From NCBI GenBank assembly GCA_030448105.1, contig JAUJNP010000011.1, forward strand, positions 57,682-121,681: a stretch of 64,000 nucleotides of DNA, in the 5' to 3' direction. Below, piece by piece: positions 26,631 to 35,752 of the stretch; position 1 is the stretch's first letter, and each line of letters begins with the position of its first letter. The stretch is from Acidimicrobiales bacterium (GTDB lineage: Bacteria > Actinomycetota > Acidimicrobiia > Acidimicrobiales > Iamiaceae). Both the position numbers and the translations under genes were made by a program. The notes beneath the pieces are model-generated. The model was not told the DNA's origin and made no database searches. It saw only the letters and a list, made by a program, of their open reading frames with translations.

Positions 26631-27705
26631 ATGGCGGTGCTGGTCGGGGTGGAGCTGCCCGGGTCACTGGGGCAGGAGGTGGTCGCCTGGGCGGAGGTCG
26701 AGGCGGGCTGGCAGGTGGTCGGCGGCGACGGGCCCCCGGCACCGCTGCTGACGCTGGCGGACCGCCCCCTGGCCGGGCGGGTCTCGGTGGTGGTCGTCCC
26801 CGGGACGCCGGCCCCGGATCAGGTGCGCGCGGCGCTGCTGGCCGGGGCCCTGGACGTCGTGGGCTGGCCGGGGGAGCGGGACCGGCTGCTCGAGGCGCCG
26901 CGGCGGGTGCACCGCGCACCCGTCTCTGCCGCCGGGCCCCTGGTGGTGCCGGTGGCGGGGCTGGCGGGCGGGGCGGGCACCTCGACGCTGGCGCTGGCCG
27001 TCGCCGGGGTGCTGGCCTGGTCGGGCCGGCGGACCGTCGTGGTCGGGGACGAGGACCTGCTCGCGCTGTGCGGCCTGGGCGGGTGGACGGGCCCCGGCGC
27101 CGCGGACCTCGCCGTGCTGGACGCCGAGGCGGCCGCCGCCGAGATCCCGGCCGTCACCCGCCCGGTCCCCGGCCTGTCGAACCTGTCCGCGCTGGGCGGC
27201 GGTGCCGCCGACCTCGCCGGCTGCGCGGGCTGGCCCGCCGACGCCGTCGTCCTGGACCTGCGCGTCCCCTCCGCCGGCCCCGCCACGGCCGCGGCCGCCC
27301 GCTCCGCCGGAGCGCCGGACGGCGCGCCGCGGCGAGCTGGGCGGGGGACGCCGTGCCCTGGGACGGCGGCGCGGCGGCGGGCTGGGCGGGTGACGCCGCG
27401 CCGGGGGACCGGGCCGCAGCCGCGGGGTGGCCGGACGGCGGGGGGATCGTGGTCGGGCGGGCCGACGCGGGGCTGCGGCGGCGCGGCGGATGCGCGCGGG
27501 GTGGCGCACAGTGGTCGTCGGCGGCGGGCCGCTGGACCGGGCAGCGGTCAGCCGGCTGCTGGGCGGGCCGCCGCACGCCTGGCTGCCCGCCAGCGAGCGG
27601 GTGGCCCGGGCGGGCGCGGCGGGCCGGGTCCCGTCGGGCCTGCCGGGCACGTTCGTCGCGGCCGTGCGCACCGCCGTGCTCGGGGCCCCGGGGCGGTCCC
27701 GGTGA
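26631..27705 (+). CDS. ssd: Septum-site-determining protein (Ssd, MinD/CpaE-like), frame-broken
   Basis: Actinobacterial Ssd is a ParA/MinD-like protein encoded next to tad genes (Rv3660c, SCO3557) and tied to septation and pilus positioning. It starts MAVLVGVELPGSLGQEVV; a deviant ATPase loop is GLAGGAGTSTLALAVAGVL, where the Walker Lys is absent. Two breaks, near 27310 and 27480, move the frame; both are -1 type, and adding two bases gives exactly 359 codons. The middle frame carries a repeated peptide (SWAGDAVPWDG, GWAGDAAPGDR). The last 11 codons overlap nothing, and the stop overlaps the tadA start (GTGA). Probably intact in the real genome. Confidence 0.75.
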
Positions 27706-28850
27706 CCGCCCCCGCCGTCCCCGCCCCCGCGCTGGACGTCCTGCGCCGGCGCGTCGCCGACGACCCCGAGGTCGTGGCCGCCCCCGACGGCGCGGCCCGC
27801 GTCACCGCCGTGCGCGCTGCGGTCGCCCGGGCGATCCGCGACCAGGGCGTCCTGCTGGCGCCGCCGGCGCTCGCCGCGCTGATCCGCGAGCTCGCCGACG
27901 AGCTCGCCGGCCTCGGCCCCGTCCAGCCGCTCCTGCGCGACCCCGCCGTCACCGACGTCATGGTCAACGGGCCCGACGACGTGTGGGTGGAGCGCGACGG
28001 GCGCCTGGAGCGCACCGACGTCCGCTACCGCGACGCCGCCGCCCTGCACGCCGCGGTGCTGCGCGTCGTCGGGCCGCTCGGCCTGCGCCTGGACCGGGCC
28101 CGCCCCCACGTCGACGCGCGGCTGGCCGACGGCAGCCGGCTCCACGCCCTCCTGCCCCCGCTGGCACCGCACGGGCCGGTGGTGACCATCCGCCGGTTCG
28201 CGCCCGTCGCGCTGGGCTGGGACGACCTGGCCGCGACCGGTGCCGTCCCGCCGCCCGCCGCGGACCTCCTGCGCCGGGCCGTGGCCGAGCGCCGGGCGAT
28301 CCTGGCCGTCGGGCGCACCGGCACCGGCAAGACCACGCTGCTCAACCTCCTGCTCAGCGAGGTCCCCCGCTCCGAGCGCGTGGTCGTGATCGAGGACGCC
28401 CCGGAGCTGCGCCCCCGCCACCCCCACGTCGTGCGGCTGGAGACCCGCCCGCCCAACGCCGACCTCGCGGGCGAGGTGACCATCCGCGACCTGGTGCGCC
28501 AGTCGCTGCGGATGCGCCCCGACCGGATCGTCGTCGGCGAGGTCCGCGGGGTCGAGATCGTCGACGTGCTCGCCGCGCTGGCCACCGGGCACGAGGGCTG
28601 CATGACGACCGTGCACGCCCGGGCGGCCGACGAGGCCCTGGTGCGCCTCGAGGGCATGGCGCTGCTGGCCGGTCTGCCGCTGGAGGCCGCCCGGGCGCAG
28701 ATCGAGCTGGGCATCGACGTGCTCGCCGTGCTCGCCCGCGGCCCCGGCAACCGCCGCGGCCTGGTGCAGATCGCCGAGGTCACCCGCCGCCCGGCGCAGT
28801 CCGCCGCCCTGGCCACCCGCCTGTCCTGGGAGCGCGGGTCGTGGACCTGA
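27702..28850 (+). CDS. tadA: TadA/CpaF-type secretion ATPase
   Basis: Hexameric GSPE-family ATPase that powers Flp/Tad pilus assembly. 382 aa, a normal length. N-terminal domain, PAS-like part (TDVMVNGPDDVWVERDGRLE), Walker A GRTGTGKTT (204-212, Lys 210), Asp box VVIEDAPELRP, Walker B RIVVGEVRG and the His box GHEGCMTTVHARAADEA. The GTG start overlaps the ssd stop by 3 nt, and the stop overlaps the tadB start by 10 nt, so the operon is translationally coupled. Frame intact. Confidence 0.93.
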   Translation: MTAPAVPAPALDVLRRRVADDPEVVAAPDGAARVTAVRAAVARAIRDQGVLLAPPALAALIRELADELAGLGPVQPLLRDPAVTDVMVNGPDDVWVERDGRLERTDVRYRDAAALHAAVLRVVGPLGLRLDRARPHVDARLADGSRLHALLPPLAPHGPVVTIRRFAPVALGWDDLAATGAVPPPAADLLRRAVAERRAILAVGRTGTGKTTLLNLLLSEVPRSERVVVIEDAPELRPRHPHVVRLETRPPNADLAGEVTIRDLVRQSLRMRPDRIVVGEVRGVEIVDVLAALATGHEGCMTTVHARAADEALVRLEGMALLAGLPLEAARAQIELGIDVLAVLARGPGNRRGLVQIAEVTRRPAQSAALATRLSWERGSWT

Positions 28851-29465
28851 CGCGCGCCGGGGGCGCAACGGCACGTGGCGGACGGCTGAGCGCCCGCCGC
28901 CGGAGCGCGCCGAAGGTCCCCGTCCTGGGAGACCGGTCGGTCGTGCTGGTGGAGGTGCGCGCCGCGCTGGCGGCCGGGGCCTCGCCGGGGGCGGCACTCG
29001 CCGCCGCGGTCGACCACGATCCGCACGCGGGCGCCACGGCCGTGACCCTGGCCCAGGCGGTGCGCCTCGGGACGCCGCTGGCCGACCTCGCGCCGCACGT
29101 CGCCACCGGCGACGCGGCGCTGGACCTGCTGGTGCGGGCCCTCGCGGTCGCGGAGCGCACCGGCGCGGGCGGGCTCGCCGCAGTCGACCAGGCGCTGGCC
29201 GCCGCGGCCGAGTCCGCGGAGGCGGACCGCCGCATGTCGGCGCGCACGGCCCAGGCGCGCGGGACCGCCGCGCTGCTGACGGTCCTGCCGCTGGCCGCGT
29301 GGGCGCTGCTGGTCGTCCTGGACCCCGGGCTGCTGCGCTTCTACGCCACGGGTCCGGGCGCCGCGACCGGCGCGGCCGCGGTGGCGCTCGCGCTCGCCGG
29401 GCGGCGCTGGTCGTCGCGGATCGTCGCCCGCGCGGGCCGGGCCGCCGCCGATGCGGACCCGCTGA
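28841..29465 (+). CDS. tadB: TadB-like pilus assembly membrane protein, 3' end frame-broken
   Basis: Platform protein of the Tad pilus. The GTG at 28841 (VDLTRAGG) overlaps the end of tadA. A T2SF helical domain is visible (VRAALAAGASPGAALAAAVD, LVRALAVAERTGAGGLAAV), then two membrane helices (LLTVLPLAAWALLVVL, ATGAAAVALALAG). Near 29440-29465 the frame is lost with no stop in its own frame. Adding one base connects it directly to the tadC frame without a stop, so a TadB-TadC fusion is possible; two added bases would instead give a stop at 29463. The end coordinate is therefore a guess. Confidence 0.65.
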
Positions 29466-30104
29466 CCCCCGCCCCGCCCCTCCCGACCGCCGCCGGGCGG
29501 CCACCGCCGCCGTCCCCGCGCTGGTCGTCGTCACCCTCGCCGCCGGCCCCCTCCCCGGGGTCGCGGCCGCCCTCGCCGCGGCGGCCCTCGCCCTCCACCC
29601 ACCCCGGCTGCCCGGCCGCGGCGCACGGCCGTCCCCCGCCCACCCGTCGCGCCCCGGCGGCGACGCCCTGCCGGGGGTCGCGGCGGGTGGTGGTGCGGCG
29701 GAGGCGGTCGAGCTGCTGGCCGTCGCGCTGGCGGCGGGCCTCACGGCCGCCGCGGCCGCCACGGTGGTCGCCGGGCTGGGCCCGCCGGCCGCGCGGCCCG
29801 CGCTCACCCTCGCCGCCCACCGGCTGCGCGGCGGCGGGGACGCGGCCGGCGCCTTCGCCGATGGCGGCCTGGCCCCCGCCGGGCGGGTCCTGGCGGCCGC
29901 CGACCGCTGGGGCGCCCCGCCGCGCCCGCCCTGCGCCACCTCGCCGCCGACCTGCGCGGCCGGCGCCGCGCCGCGGCCGAGGAGGCCGCGGAGCGCGCCC
30001 AGCTCGCCCTCGTCTTCCCCACCACCCTGCTGACGCTGCCCGCGTTCACCGTGGGCGCCGTGCCACCGATGCTGTGGTCGGCGTTCTCGGGCGCGGGCGG
30101 CTGA
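29466..30104 (+). CDS. tadC: TadC-like pilus assembly membrane protein, frame-broken
   Basis: Second platform protein of the Tad pilus. Hydrophobic start (VPALVVVTLAAGPLPGVAAA), T2SF-like core (AVELLAVALAAGLTAAAAAT, GGLAPAGRVLAAADRWGAP), then in another frame ALRHLAADLRGRRRAAAEEA and LALVFPTTLLTLPAFTVG. The switch near 29935 heals by adding one C to CCCC. No ordinary start codon precedes the first helix in its frame, which supports either a fusion with tadB or a further error. The stop at 30102-30104 is followed by flp 23 bp later. Confidence 0.65.
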   Translation, partial: PPPRPSRPPPGGHRRRPRAGRRHPRRRPPPRGRGRPRRGGPRPPPTPAARPRRTAVPRPPVAPRRRRPAGGRGGWWCGGGGRAAGRRAGGGPHGRRGRHGGRRAGPAGRAARAHPRRPPAARRRGRGRRLRRWRPGPRRAGPGGRRPLGRPAAPALRHLAADLRGRRRAAAEEAAERAQLALVFPTTLLTLPAFTVGAVPPMLWSAFSGAGG

Positions 30105-30127
30105 GGCCGACACCGGAAGGAACACCG

Positions 30128-30415
30128 ATGCACCGTTCGCTGCTGTCCGACGCCACCCTGGCCGTCGCGGTCCGCGCCACCGTGGCCCGCGCCGACGTCA
30201 TCGACGCGCTCGCCGCGGGCGCGCAACGGCGCCTCGCGCGCCTGCGCGACGACGGCGAGGCCGGGGCCCAGGCGGCCGAGTACGCGATGTTGGGCGGGGT
30301 CAGCGCCGCCGCCTGCGGCGCGCTGGTCGCCCTGTTCCGCAACGAGGACGTGCTGCAGCGCGTCGTCGACGCGGTCATCACGGCCCTCACCCGCGTCATC
30401 CGGGCGTGGTTCTGA
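30128..30415 (+). CDS. flp: Flp-type pilin (DUF4244)
   Basis: 95 aa, the actinobacterial Flp/DUF4244 prepilin. A long basic leader (about 46 residues, ARLRDDGEAG) precedes the class IVb processing site G-AQAAEYAMLGG, with Glu at +5 followed by Tyr. The hydrophobic stalk is MLGGVSAAACGALVALF. A TadV-type prepilin peptidase would cut after the Gly; none is in the window. The ATG has GGAAGGA 9 nt upstream. The stop overlaps the tadE start. Confidence 0.85.
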   Translation: MHRSLLSDATLAVAVRATVARADVIDALAAGAQRRLARLRDDGEAGAQAAEYAMLGGVSAAACGALVALFRNEDVLQRVVDAVITALTRVIRAWF

Positions 30416-30813
30416 TCGTCCCCGGGGAGGGCGCCGACGGCGCCCTCCCCCTCCTCGCCCGCCAGCGCGGCAGCCAGGCGCTCGAGTTCGCGCTCGTGCT
30501 CCCCGCCGTCGTGCTCCTGCTCGTCCTCGCCGTCCACGCCGGGCTGCTGGCGACCGACCTGGTCGCCGTGCAGGGGTTGGCGCGGGAGGCCGCGCGCGCC
30601 GCCGCCGTCGGCGGGGACGACGCGACCAGGGCAGCCCTGTCCGCGGCGGCCGGCCGGCGGCCGGTCACCGTCACCCTCGCCCCCGCCGCCCCCCGCACCC
30701 CCGGCACGCTGGTCACCGCCGAGGTGCGCCTGCGCAGCCGCGCCTTCGCGGCCCTCGGCTCAGCGGTGTGGCTCCCCGCCCGCGCCACCATGCGCGTGGA
30801 GGACGCGCCATGA
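30406..30813 (+). CDS. tadE: TadE-family pseudopilin
   Basis: 135 aa. RQRGSQALEFALVLPAVVLL is the TadE N-terminal helix with the conserved Glu, followed by LVAVQGLAREAARAAAVGGD, the usual downstream helix. An extracytoplasmic beta-rich end follows. The GTG at 30406 lies inside the end of flp (10-nt overlap), and its own stop overlaps the next start (ATGA). So flp, tadE and the next gene are made in a fixed ratio. Confidence 0.85.
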   Translation: MVLIVPGEGADGALPLLARQRGSQALEFALVLPAVVLLLVLAVHAGLLATDLVAVQGLAREAARAAAVGGDDATRAALSAAAGRRPVTVTLAPAAPRTPGTLVTAEVRLRSRAFAALGSAVWLPARATMRVEDAP

Positions 30814-31251
30814 CCGCCGCCCCCGCGCCCCCCCACCCGCTGCGCCCCCCGTGTCGGGCCGACACCGACCGGAGGGCGCGGCCCCGCGGCCCGGGCCGCC
30901 GTGCCAGGCGCTGGGCGGCGCGGACGCGGCGGGGCCGGCGAGGGCGGGTCGGTGGGGCTGCTCGCCGTGCTGTCGATGCTGGTGGTGCTGACCGGCGGCC
31001 TGTTCGTCCTCGCCCTGGTCACCGACCTGGGGGTGACGGCTGCCCGCGCCCGCACCGCCGCCGACGCGGCGGCCCTGGCGGGGGCGGGCAGCGCGCCGCT
31101 CGTGGGCGGCGACGGGGACGCCTGCGCGGCGTCGAGGCGGGCCGCCGAGGCCAACGGCGCCACGGTCACCCGCTGCCGCGCCCTCCCGGGCGCCGCGGGC
31201 GTGGAGGTGGCGGTCGCCGTCGCCCCGCGGTCACCCCTGCTCACCCCCTGA
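30810..31251 (+). CDS. TadE/TadG-like pilus-associated protein (Rv3654c-type), frame-broken start
   Basis: The clear part is GEGGSVGLLAVLSMLVVLTGG then FVLALVTDLGVTAARARTAA and DAAALAGAG: a helix plus the helical ARxxADAAALA repeat typical of the short protein ending mycobacterial and streptomycete tad operons. The expected ATG at 30810 overlaps the tadE stop, but that frame fails; the good frame is open from a GTG at 30901. Two single-base losses in the C-rich stretch 30820-30920 would join them into exactly 148 codons. The 3' end overlaps the convergent helicase gene by 21 bp. Confidence 0.65.
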
Positions 31252-33821
31252 CCGGTCCGCTGCCCGCCCGTGCCGCCGCCGCGCTGCGCCCGCCCCGCTG
31301 ACCGGCGCGGACCCGCCGGTGGCGGTCGCGCGCTCGGCCAGGACCGCCTCCAGGAGGGCGATCGCGCCGGCCTTGTCCAGCGGCTCGTTGCCGTTGCCGC
31401 ACTTGGGGACTGCACGCACGACGGGCAGCCGGTGGCGCAGCGGCAGGCGCGCACGGCCTCCAGCGTGGCGCGCAGGTGGGCGTCGTCGGTGTGCCACCCG
31501 CGCTCGGTGATGCCCGCCCCGCCCGGGTAGCCGTCGTAGATGAAGACGGTCGCGCAGCCGGTGTCGGGGTGCCAGGCGGTCGACACGCCGCCGATGTCCC
31601 AGCGGTCGCACATCGCGAACAGCGGCAGCAGGCCGATCGCGGCGTGCTCCGCGGCGTGCGCGGAGCCCGGCACCCGGTCCGGGGCGATGCCCGCCCCGTC
31701 CAGCACCGCGTCGGGGATCGTGAACCACAGCGCCTGGGTGACCAGGTGCCGCCGGGGCAGGTCCAGGTCGACCACCCCGAGCGACTCGTCGGTGAAGACC
31801 CGCCGGCGCTCGTAGGCCAGGACCTGGTTGGAGACCTCGACCCGCCCGCGCGCGAACCGCACCCGCCCCCAGTCGACCGCCTGGTCCACGGTGAGGACGC
31901 CGATGTCGGTGTCGCTGCGCGGCTGGGTGTACTCGTCACCCGCGTAGGGCCGCGCGATGGCGACCCCTCGCCCAGGTCGAGCCGGTCGACCCGGTAGGTG
32001 GCGCCCTGGTGCAGGTAGACCGCGCCGTCGTGGACGGTGCGGTGCGCGCGCGACGCGTCCACGTCACCGATCAGGGCGCCGGTCGCCCCGTCGACGATCG
32101 CGACCGGCGGCCCGCCCGCGCTGCGGATCGACACCGCCGCGGCGGGCGACCCGCGGCCGGACCAGTAGTAGCGCCCGCCGCGCTCGCGCAGGCGGCCGTC
32201 GGCGACCTCGTCGGCGAGGTGCCCGCGCAGGTCGACCGGCCGGCCGGGGCCGTCGAACACCCGCTCCTCGGGCGACAGCGGCAGCTCCCACGCGGCGCAG
32301 CGCAGGTGGGGGAGCAGGACGTAGGGGTTGGCGACGTCGACGATGGCGGCCTCCAGCGGCCGCGACCACAGCTCGTCGGGGTGCACCAGCAGGTAGTGGT
32401 CCAGCGGGTCGTCGTTGGCGACGAAGACGACGAGCGCCTCCCGCCCCCGCCGCCCCGCGCGCCCCGCCTGCTGCCACAGCGAGGCGACCGTGCCCGGCCA
32501 CCCGGCGATGACGACCGCGTCCAGGGTGCCGACGTCGACGCCCAGCTCCAGCGCGTCGGTGGCCGCCACCCCGCGCAGGGACCCGTCGAGCAGCCCGCGC
32601 TCGACCTCGCGCCGCTCCTGGGCCAGCAGCCCCGCCCGGTAGGCCAGCACGGTGTCCTCCAGCCCCGCCTCGGCGACCAGGCGGCGCGCGTGCGCGGCGA
32701 GCAGCTCGGCGCCCTTGCGCGACTTGACGAAAGCCAGCGTGGCGACGTCCTCGCGCACCAGCCCGGCCAGCAGGTCGGCGGCCTCGGCGAGGGTCGACCG
32801 CCGGGCGCCCGCGGCGACGTCGGTGATGGGCGGCTCCACAGCGCCAGGGTCACCGGCGGCTTCGGCGACGCGTCGCGCGTGACCTCGGCCACCTCCAGGC
32901 CCGACAGGTTGGCGGCGTGCTGGCCCGGGTTGCCGATGGTGGCCGAGGCGAACACGAAGACCGGCCCCGCCGACGGCGACCCCGCCGACACCGACGACAC
33001 CGACCCCGCGGACACCGCCGACCCCGCCCCGCGGGCGCCGCGGACCACCGGGACGTGGCGCCGCGGCCGGGCCCGTCGTCGCCCAGCGGCCCGCGCCCGG
33101 CGGAGCGCGACCGCCAGCGGCTCCCGTCGCCGGCGGCCAGCGCGATGCGCGACGCCGCGGGGGCGCCGGCGGAGTAGTGGGCGCACAGCCGGCGCAGCCT
33201 TCGCAGGATCGCGGCGACGTGGGAGCCGAAGACCCCGCGGGCGACGTGGCACTCGTCGACGACGACCACGGCGAGGCGGTGCAGGAAGTCACCCCAGCGG
33301 CGGTGCGACGGGAGCAGCGCGTGGTGGAGCATGTCGGGGTTGGTGAGCAGCACGTTGGCCGTGCGCCGCACCGCGTCGCGCTCCGCGGCGGGGGTGTCGC
33401 CGTCGTAGGTCGCCGCGCGCACCTGCGGCAGGCGGAACGCGCGCAGCGCCCGGAGCTGGTCGTGGGCCAGCGCCTTGGTCGGCGCCAGGTAGAGCGCGGT
33501 CGCCTTCTCGTCGGCGAGCAGGGTCTCCAGCAGCGGCAGCTGGTAGCACAGGCTCTTGCCGCTGGCCGTCCCGGTCGACACCACGACGTGGCGGCGGGCA
33601 CGGACGTGGTCGAGCACCTCGGCCTGGTGGCGGTAGAGCCGGTCGACCCCCGCGAGCGCCAGCCGGTCGCGCAGCAGGGGCGGCAGGCCGGGCAGGTCGA
33701 CGAGGTCGGCGCGCCGCGCGGGCAGGCGCTGGACGTGGGCGAGGCGCGCGCGGCCGTCGTCGGCGGGCGCGGCTACCCTCGACGCATCGTCGAGACTTCG
33801 CACGAGGGCCTCGGCGTCCAT
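31231..33821 (-). CDS. DUF1998 DEAD/DEAH-box helicase, frame-broken four times
   Basis: Ortholog by context of SCO3550/Rv3649. Visible in order: [22 protein letters not shown] (Walker A), [36 protein letters not shown] (DECH box), [32 protein letters not shown] (motif VI), and the C-terminal zinc cluster [20 protein letters not shown]. The four frame switches (about 33050, 32850, 31970, 31400) are all of the missing-base kind; the last three heal by restoring one G or C in a run (for example TGGAGCC to TGGGAGCC). Adding four bases gives exactly 865 codons. A Gly/Ser/Val repeat linker precedes SATIGNP. It probably unwinds DNA with a 3'-5' polarity like its relatives. Confidence 0.85.
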
Positions 33822-33827
33822 CGCCTC

Positions 33828-33833
33828 ACCGTA
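33828..33833 (-). promoter_or_regulatory. -10 hexamer TACGGT, leaderless promoter of the helicase gene
   Basis: TACGGT on the minus strand, 6 nt (GAGGCG), then the ATG at 33821. Confidence 0.55.
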
Positions 33834-33968
33834 GCCGCGCCGGTGTCACCCAGCGTTTGCCCCCGTCCCCGGCCGGGGACGACAGACGGGGCCCGCGCTC
33901 GACAGGGAGCGTGACCCCGTCGTACGGACATCCGCGCGGCCGCACCGTCCGAGTCAACAGGAGCACGT

Positions 33969-34307
33969 GTGGAACTGACCCTCAACCACCGCAGGGAGGG
34001 GGACAAGACCGTCCTCGAGGTCGGCGGCGAGGTCGACGTCTACACCGCACCCAAGCTGCGCGAGAAGCTCGTCGAGCTCGTCGGCGAGGGGCTGTACGAC
34101 GTCGTCGTCGACATGACCAAGGTCGAGTTCCTCGACTCGACCGGGCTGGGCGTGCTCGTCGGCGGTCTCAAGCGCGTGCGCTCCCACGACGGGAGCCTGG
34201 CGCTGGTGTGCAACCAGGAGCGCATCCTCAAGATCTTCCGCATCACCGGGCTGACCAAGGTCTTCCCGATCTACGACACGCTCGACGAGGCACTGCAGGA
34301 CGCCTAG
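33969..34307 (+). CDS. bldG: STAS anti-sigma-factor antagonist, BldG type
   Basis: 112 aa. Switch protein of the SpoIIAA/RsbV class: unphosphorylated it captures an anti-sigma kinase and so frees a sigma factor. The phosphoacceptor is Ser 57 in [19 protein letters not shown], the same position as in Streptomyces Bld[15 protein letters not shown] and [14 protein letters not shown] are further family marks. Context (helicase upstream, kinase downstream, topA further on) matches SCO3550-3549-3548. The GTG at 33969 follows AGGAG by 5 nt. Confidence 0.92.
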   Translation: MELTLNHRREGDKTVLEVGGEVDVYTAPKLREKLVELVGEGLYDVVVDMTKVEFLDSTGLGVLVGGLKRVRSHDGSLALVCNQERILKIFRITGLTKVFPIYDTLDEALQDA

Positions 34308-34766
34308 GTGTCCGCCGTCGAGCTCTGCCTGCCGGCGGACGTGCAGTACGTGGGGCTCGCGAGGCTCGTCGTCTGCGCCGCCGCCCGGATCGCCGGGATG
34401 GACTCGGACCGCGTGGAGGACCTCCGCATCGCGGTCAGCGAGGCGACCACCAACGCGATCATGGCGCACCGCCGTTCGGGGCGTCCCGAGCCGGTCATGC
34501 TGCGCTTCGGCACCGACGACCAGAAGCGCTTCCAGGTCACCGTCGTCGACTCCGGCCCGGGCTTCCAGCCCGCCGCGCCGGAGGCGCTGAACGGCCGCGA
34601 CTGGCGCGACGAGTCGGGGCTGGGCGTGACCATCATCCGCGGCCTGGCCGACGAGGTGCGCTTCGAGCGCGGCGAGGGCATGCAGGTGTCCATGCGCTTC
34701 GCCCTGGAGCTGCAGGACCTGGGCGCCGAGGACGCGGCGGACGACCTCGGCAGCCAGTCGGTCTGA
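34308..34766 (+). CDS. RsbW/SpoIIAB-like anti-sigma kinase (SCO3548 ortholog)
   Basis: 152 aa GHKL ATPase fold: N-box RIAVSEATTNAIMAH, G1 box VVDSGPGF, and G2 box ESGLGVTIIRGLADEV. It should bind its sigma factor and phosphorylate the STAS partner. The GTG start directly abuts the bldG stop with no gap, so translation is coupled. The C-terminal acidic tail (LGAEDAADDLGS) is longer than in minimal RsbW. No stress sigma factor lies beside it, so its target is encoded elsewhere. Confidence 0.88.
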   Translation: MSAVELCLPADVQYVGLARLVVCAAARIAGMDSDRVEDLRIAVSEATTNAIMAHRRSGRPEPVMLRFGTDDQKRFQVTVVDSGPGFQPAAPEALNGRDWRDESGLGVTIIRGLADEVRFERGEGMQVSMRFALELQDLGAEDAADDLGSQSV

Positions 34767-34793
34767 CCGGCGCGGGCGCGGACTCGGCGGTGC

Positions 34794-34970
34794 TCAGGCG
34801 CGCGCCTGCGTCGCGGACCGCAGCGTCGCCCAGAGGGCCACGTTGGAGAGCAGCAGGTAGCCGGTCGAGCTGATGCCCGCCGCGACCTGCGGCACGGGGA
34901 TCGCGGGGTCGCAGACGGTGAACAGCGCGCGCACCAGGAACAGCGCGCGCACCAGGCGGTCGCCATCCAC
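34794..34970 (-). CDS. Possible small membrane protein
   Basis: 58 codons from a GTG at 34970: VDGDRLVRALFLVRALFTVC, then PQVAAGISSTGYLLLSNVAL and WATLRSATQARA. The sequence looks protein-like (amphipathic helices, sensible third-base usage) but no family is recognised and no ribosome site is seen. RALFLVRALF reflects a short direct repeat in the DNA (GTGCGCGCGCTGTTC twice). It may be the remnant of a longer gene. It converges on the RsbW-like gene with 27 bp between. Confidence 0.4.
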   Translation of the reverse strand: MDGDRLVRALFLVRALFTVCDPAIPVPQVAAGISSTGYLLLSNVALWATLRSATQARA

Positions 34971-35070
34971 CGGGCACGCCAGATGCCCCGGAGCGCCTAC
35001 CGCTGGGTGTCCACCGTCATCTCCGGGATATCGGCGGCGACGGGGGCCGCCTCAAGGTGGACACGGGTTC

Positions 35071-35076
35071 TAGCAT
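35071..35076 (+). promoter_or_regulatory. -10 hexamer TAGCAT, leaderless promoter of the methyltransferase gene
   Basis: TAGCAT, 7 nt (CCGGCGG), then the GTG at 35084. Confidence 0.55.
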
Positions 35077-35083
35077 CCGGCGG

Positions 35084-35752
35084 GTGAGCGCCACCCCGAC
35101 CAACGCCCCGCCCGTCGCCGACCGCCTGCGCCGCACGCTGGAGGCCTACGACGCCGCCGCCATGGCCTACCAGGAACGCTGGCGGTCCGCACGGCCGCTG
35201 GACGCGGTGCGCGCCTTCGCCGGCCGGGCCGGCCGCGGCGCCCGCGTCCTGGACGTGGCCGCCGGGCCCGGCGTCGACCTGCGCCTGCTGCGCGACGCCG
35301 GCCTGTCGGTGGTCGCGGGGGACCTGTCGCTGGAGTCGATGCGCATCGCCCGCACGCTGTTCCCCAAGGGCGCCCTGGCCCGCTGGGACTTCCGGCGCCT
35401 GCCGTTCGCCGACGCCACCTTCGCCGGCCTGTGGGCGCCCGCGGCCCTGCAGCACGTCCCCCGCGCCCAGACCCGCCGGGTGCTGGCGGAGTGGCGGCGG
35501 GTGCAGGCCTCCGGCCCGGTCTTCCTGAGCATGCGCGAGGGTGCCGGCGACCTGGAGGAGGTCGACGACCCCCCCGCCGGCACGGTCTACGCCACCACCG
35601 TGTCCGCCGACGAGCTGCGCGCCCTGCTGCTGGACGCGGGCTACCGCGAGGTCGAGGTCGAGGCCCGTCCCGATCCCCTGGACCGCCCCGCCGTCACCTG
35701 GCTCTACGCCACCGGCGTGCTCCCCCCGGGCGACAGCCGCTCCGCCAGGTAG
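35084..35752 (+). CDS. SAM-dependent class I methyltransferase
   Basis: 222 aa. Motif I VLDVAAGPGVDLRLL, motif II acidic VVAGDLSLESM, then RLPFADATFAGLWAPAALQH (motif IV region) are typical of UbiE/Methyltransf_11 enzymes acting on small molecules. N-terminal YDAAAMAYQERW is the usual substrate lid. The substrate is unknown. The GTG at 35084 is supported by the -10 hexamer 7 nt upstream. The last 49 bp overlap the convergent esterase gene. Confidence 0.8.
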   Translation: MSATPTNAPPVADRLRRTLEAYDAAAMAYQERWRSARPLDAVRAFAGRAGRGARVLDVAAGPGVDLRLLRDAGLSVVAGDLSLESMRIARTLFPKGALARWDFRRLPFADATFAGLWAPAALQHVPRAQTRRVLAEWRRVQASGPVFLSMREGAGDLEEVDDPPAGTVYATTVSADELRALLLDAGYREVEVEARPDPLDRPAVTWLYATGVLPPGDSRSAR

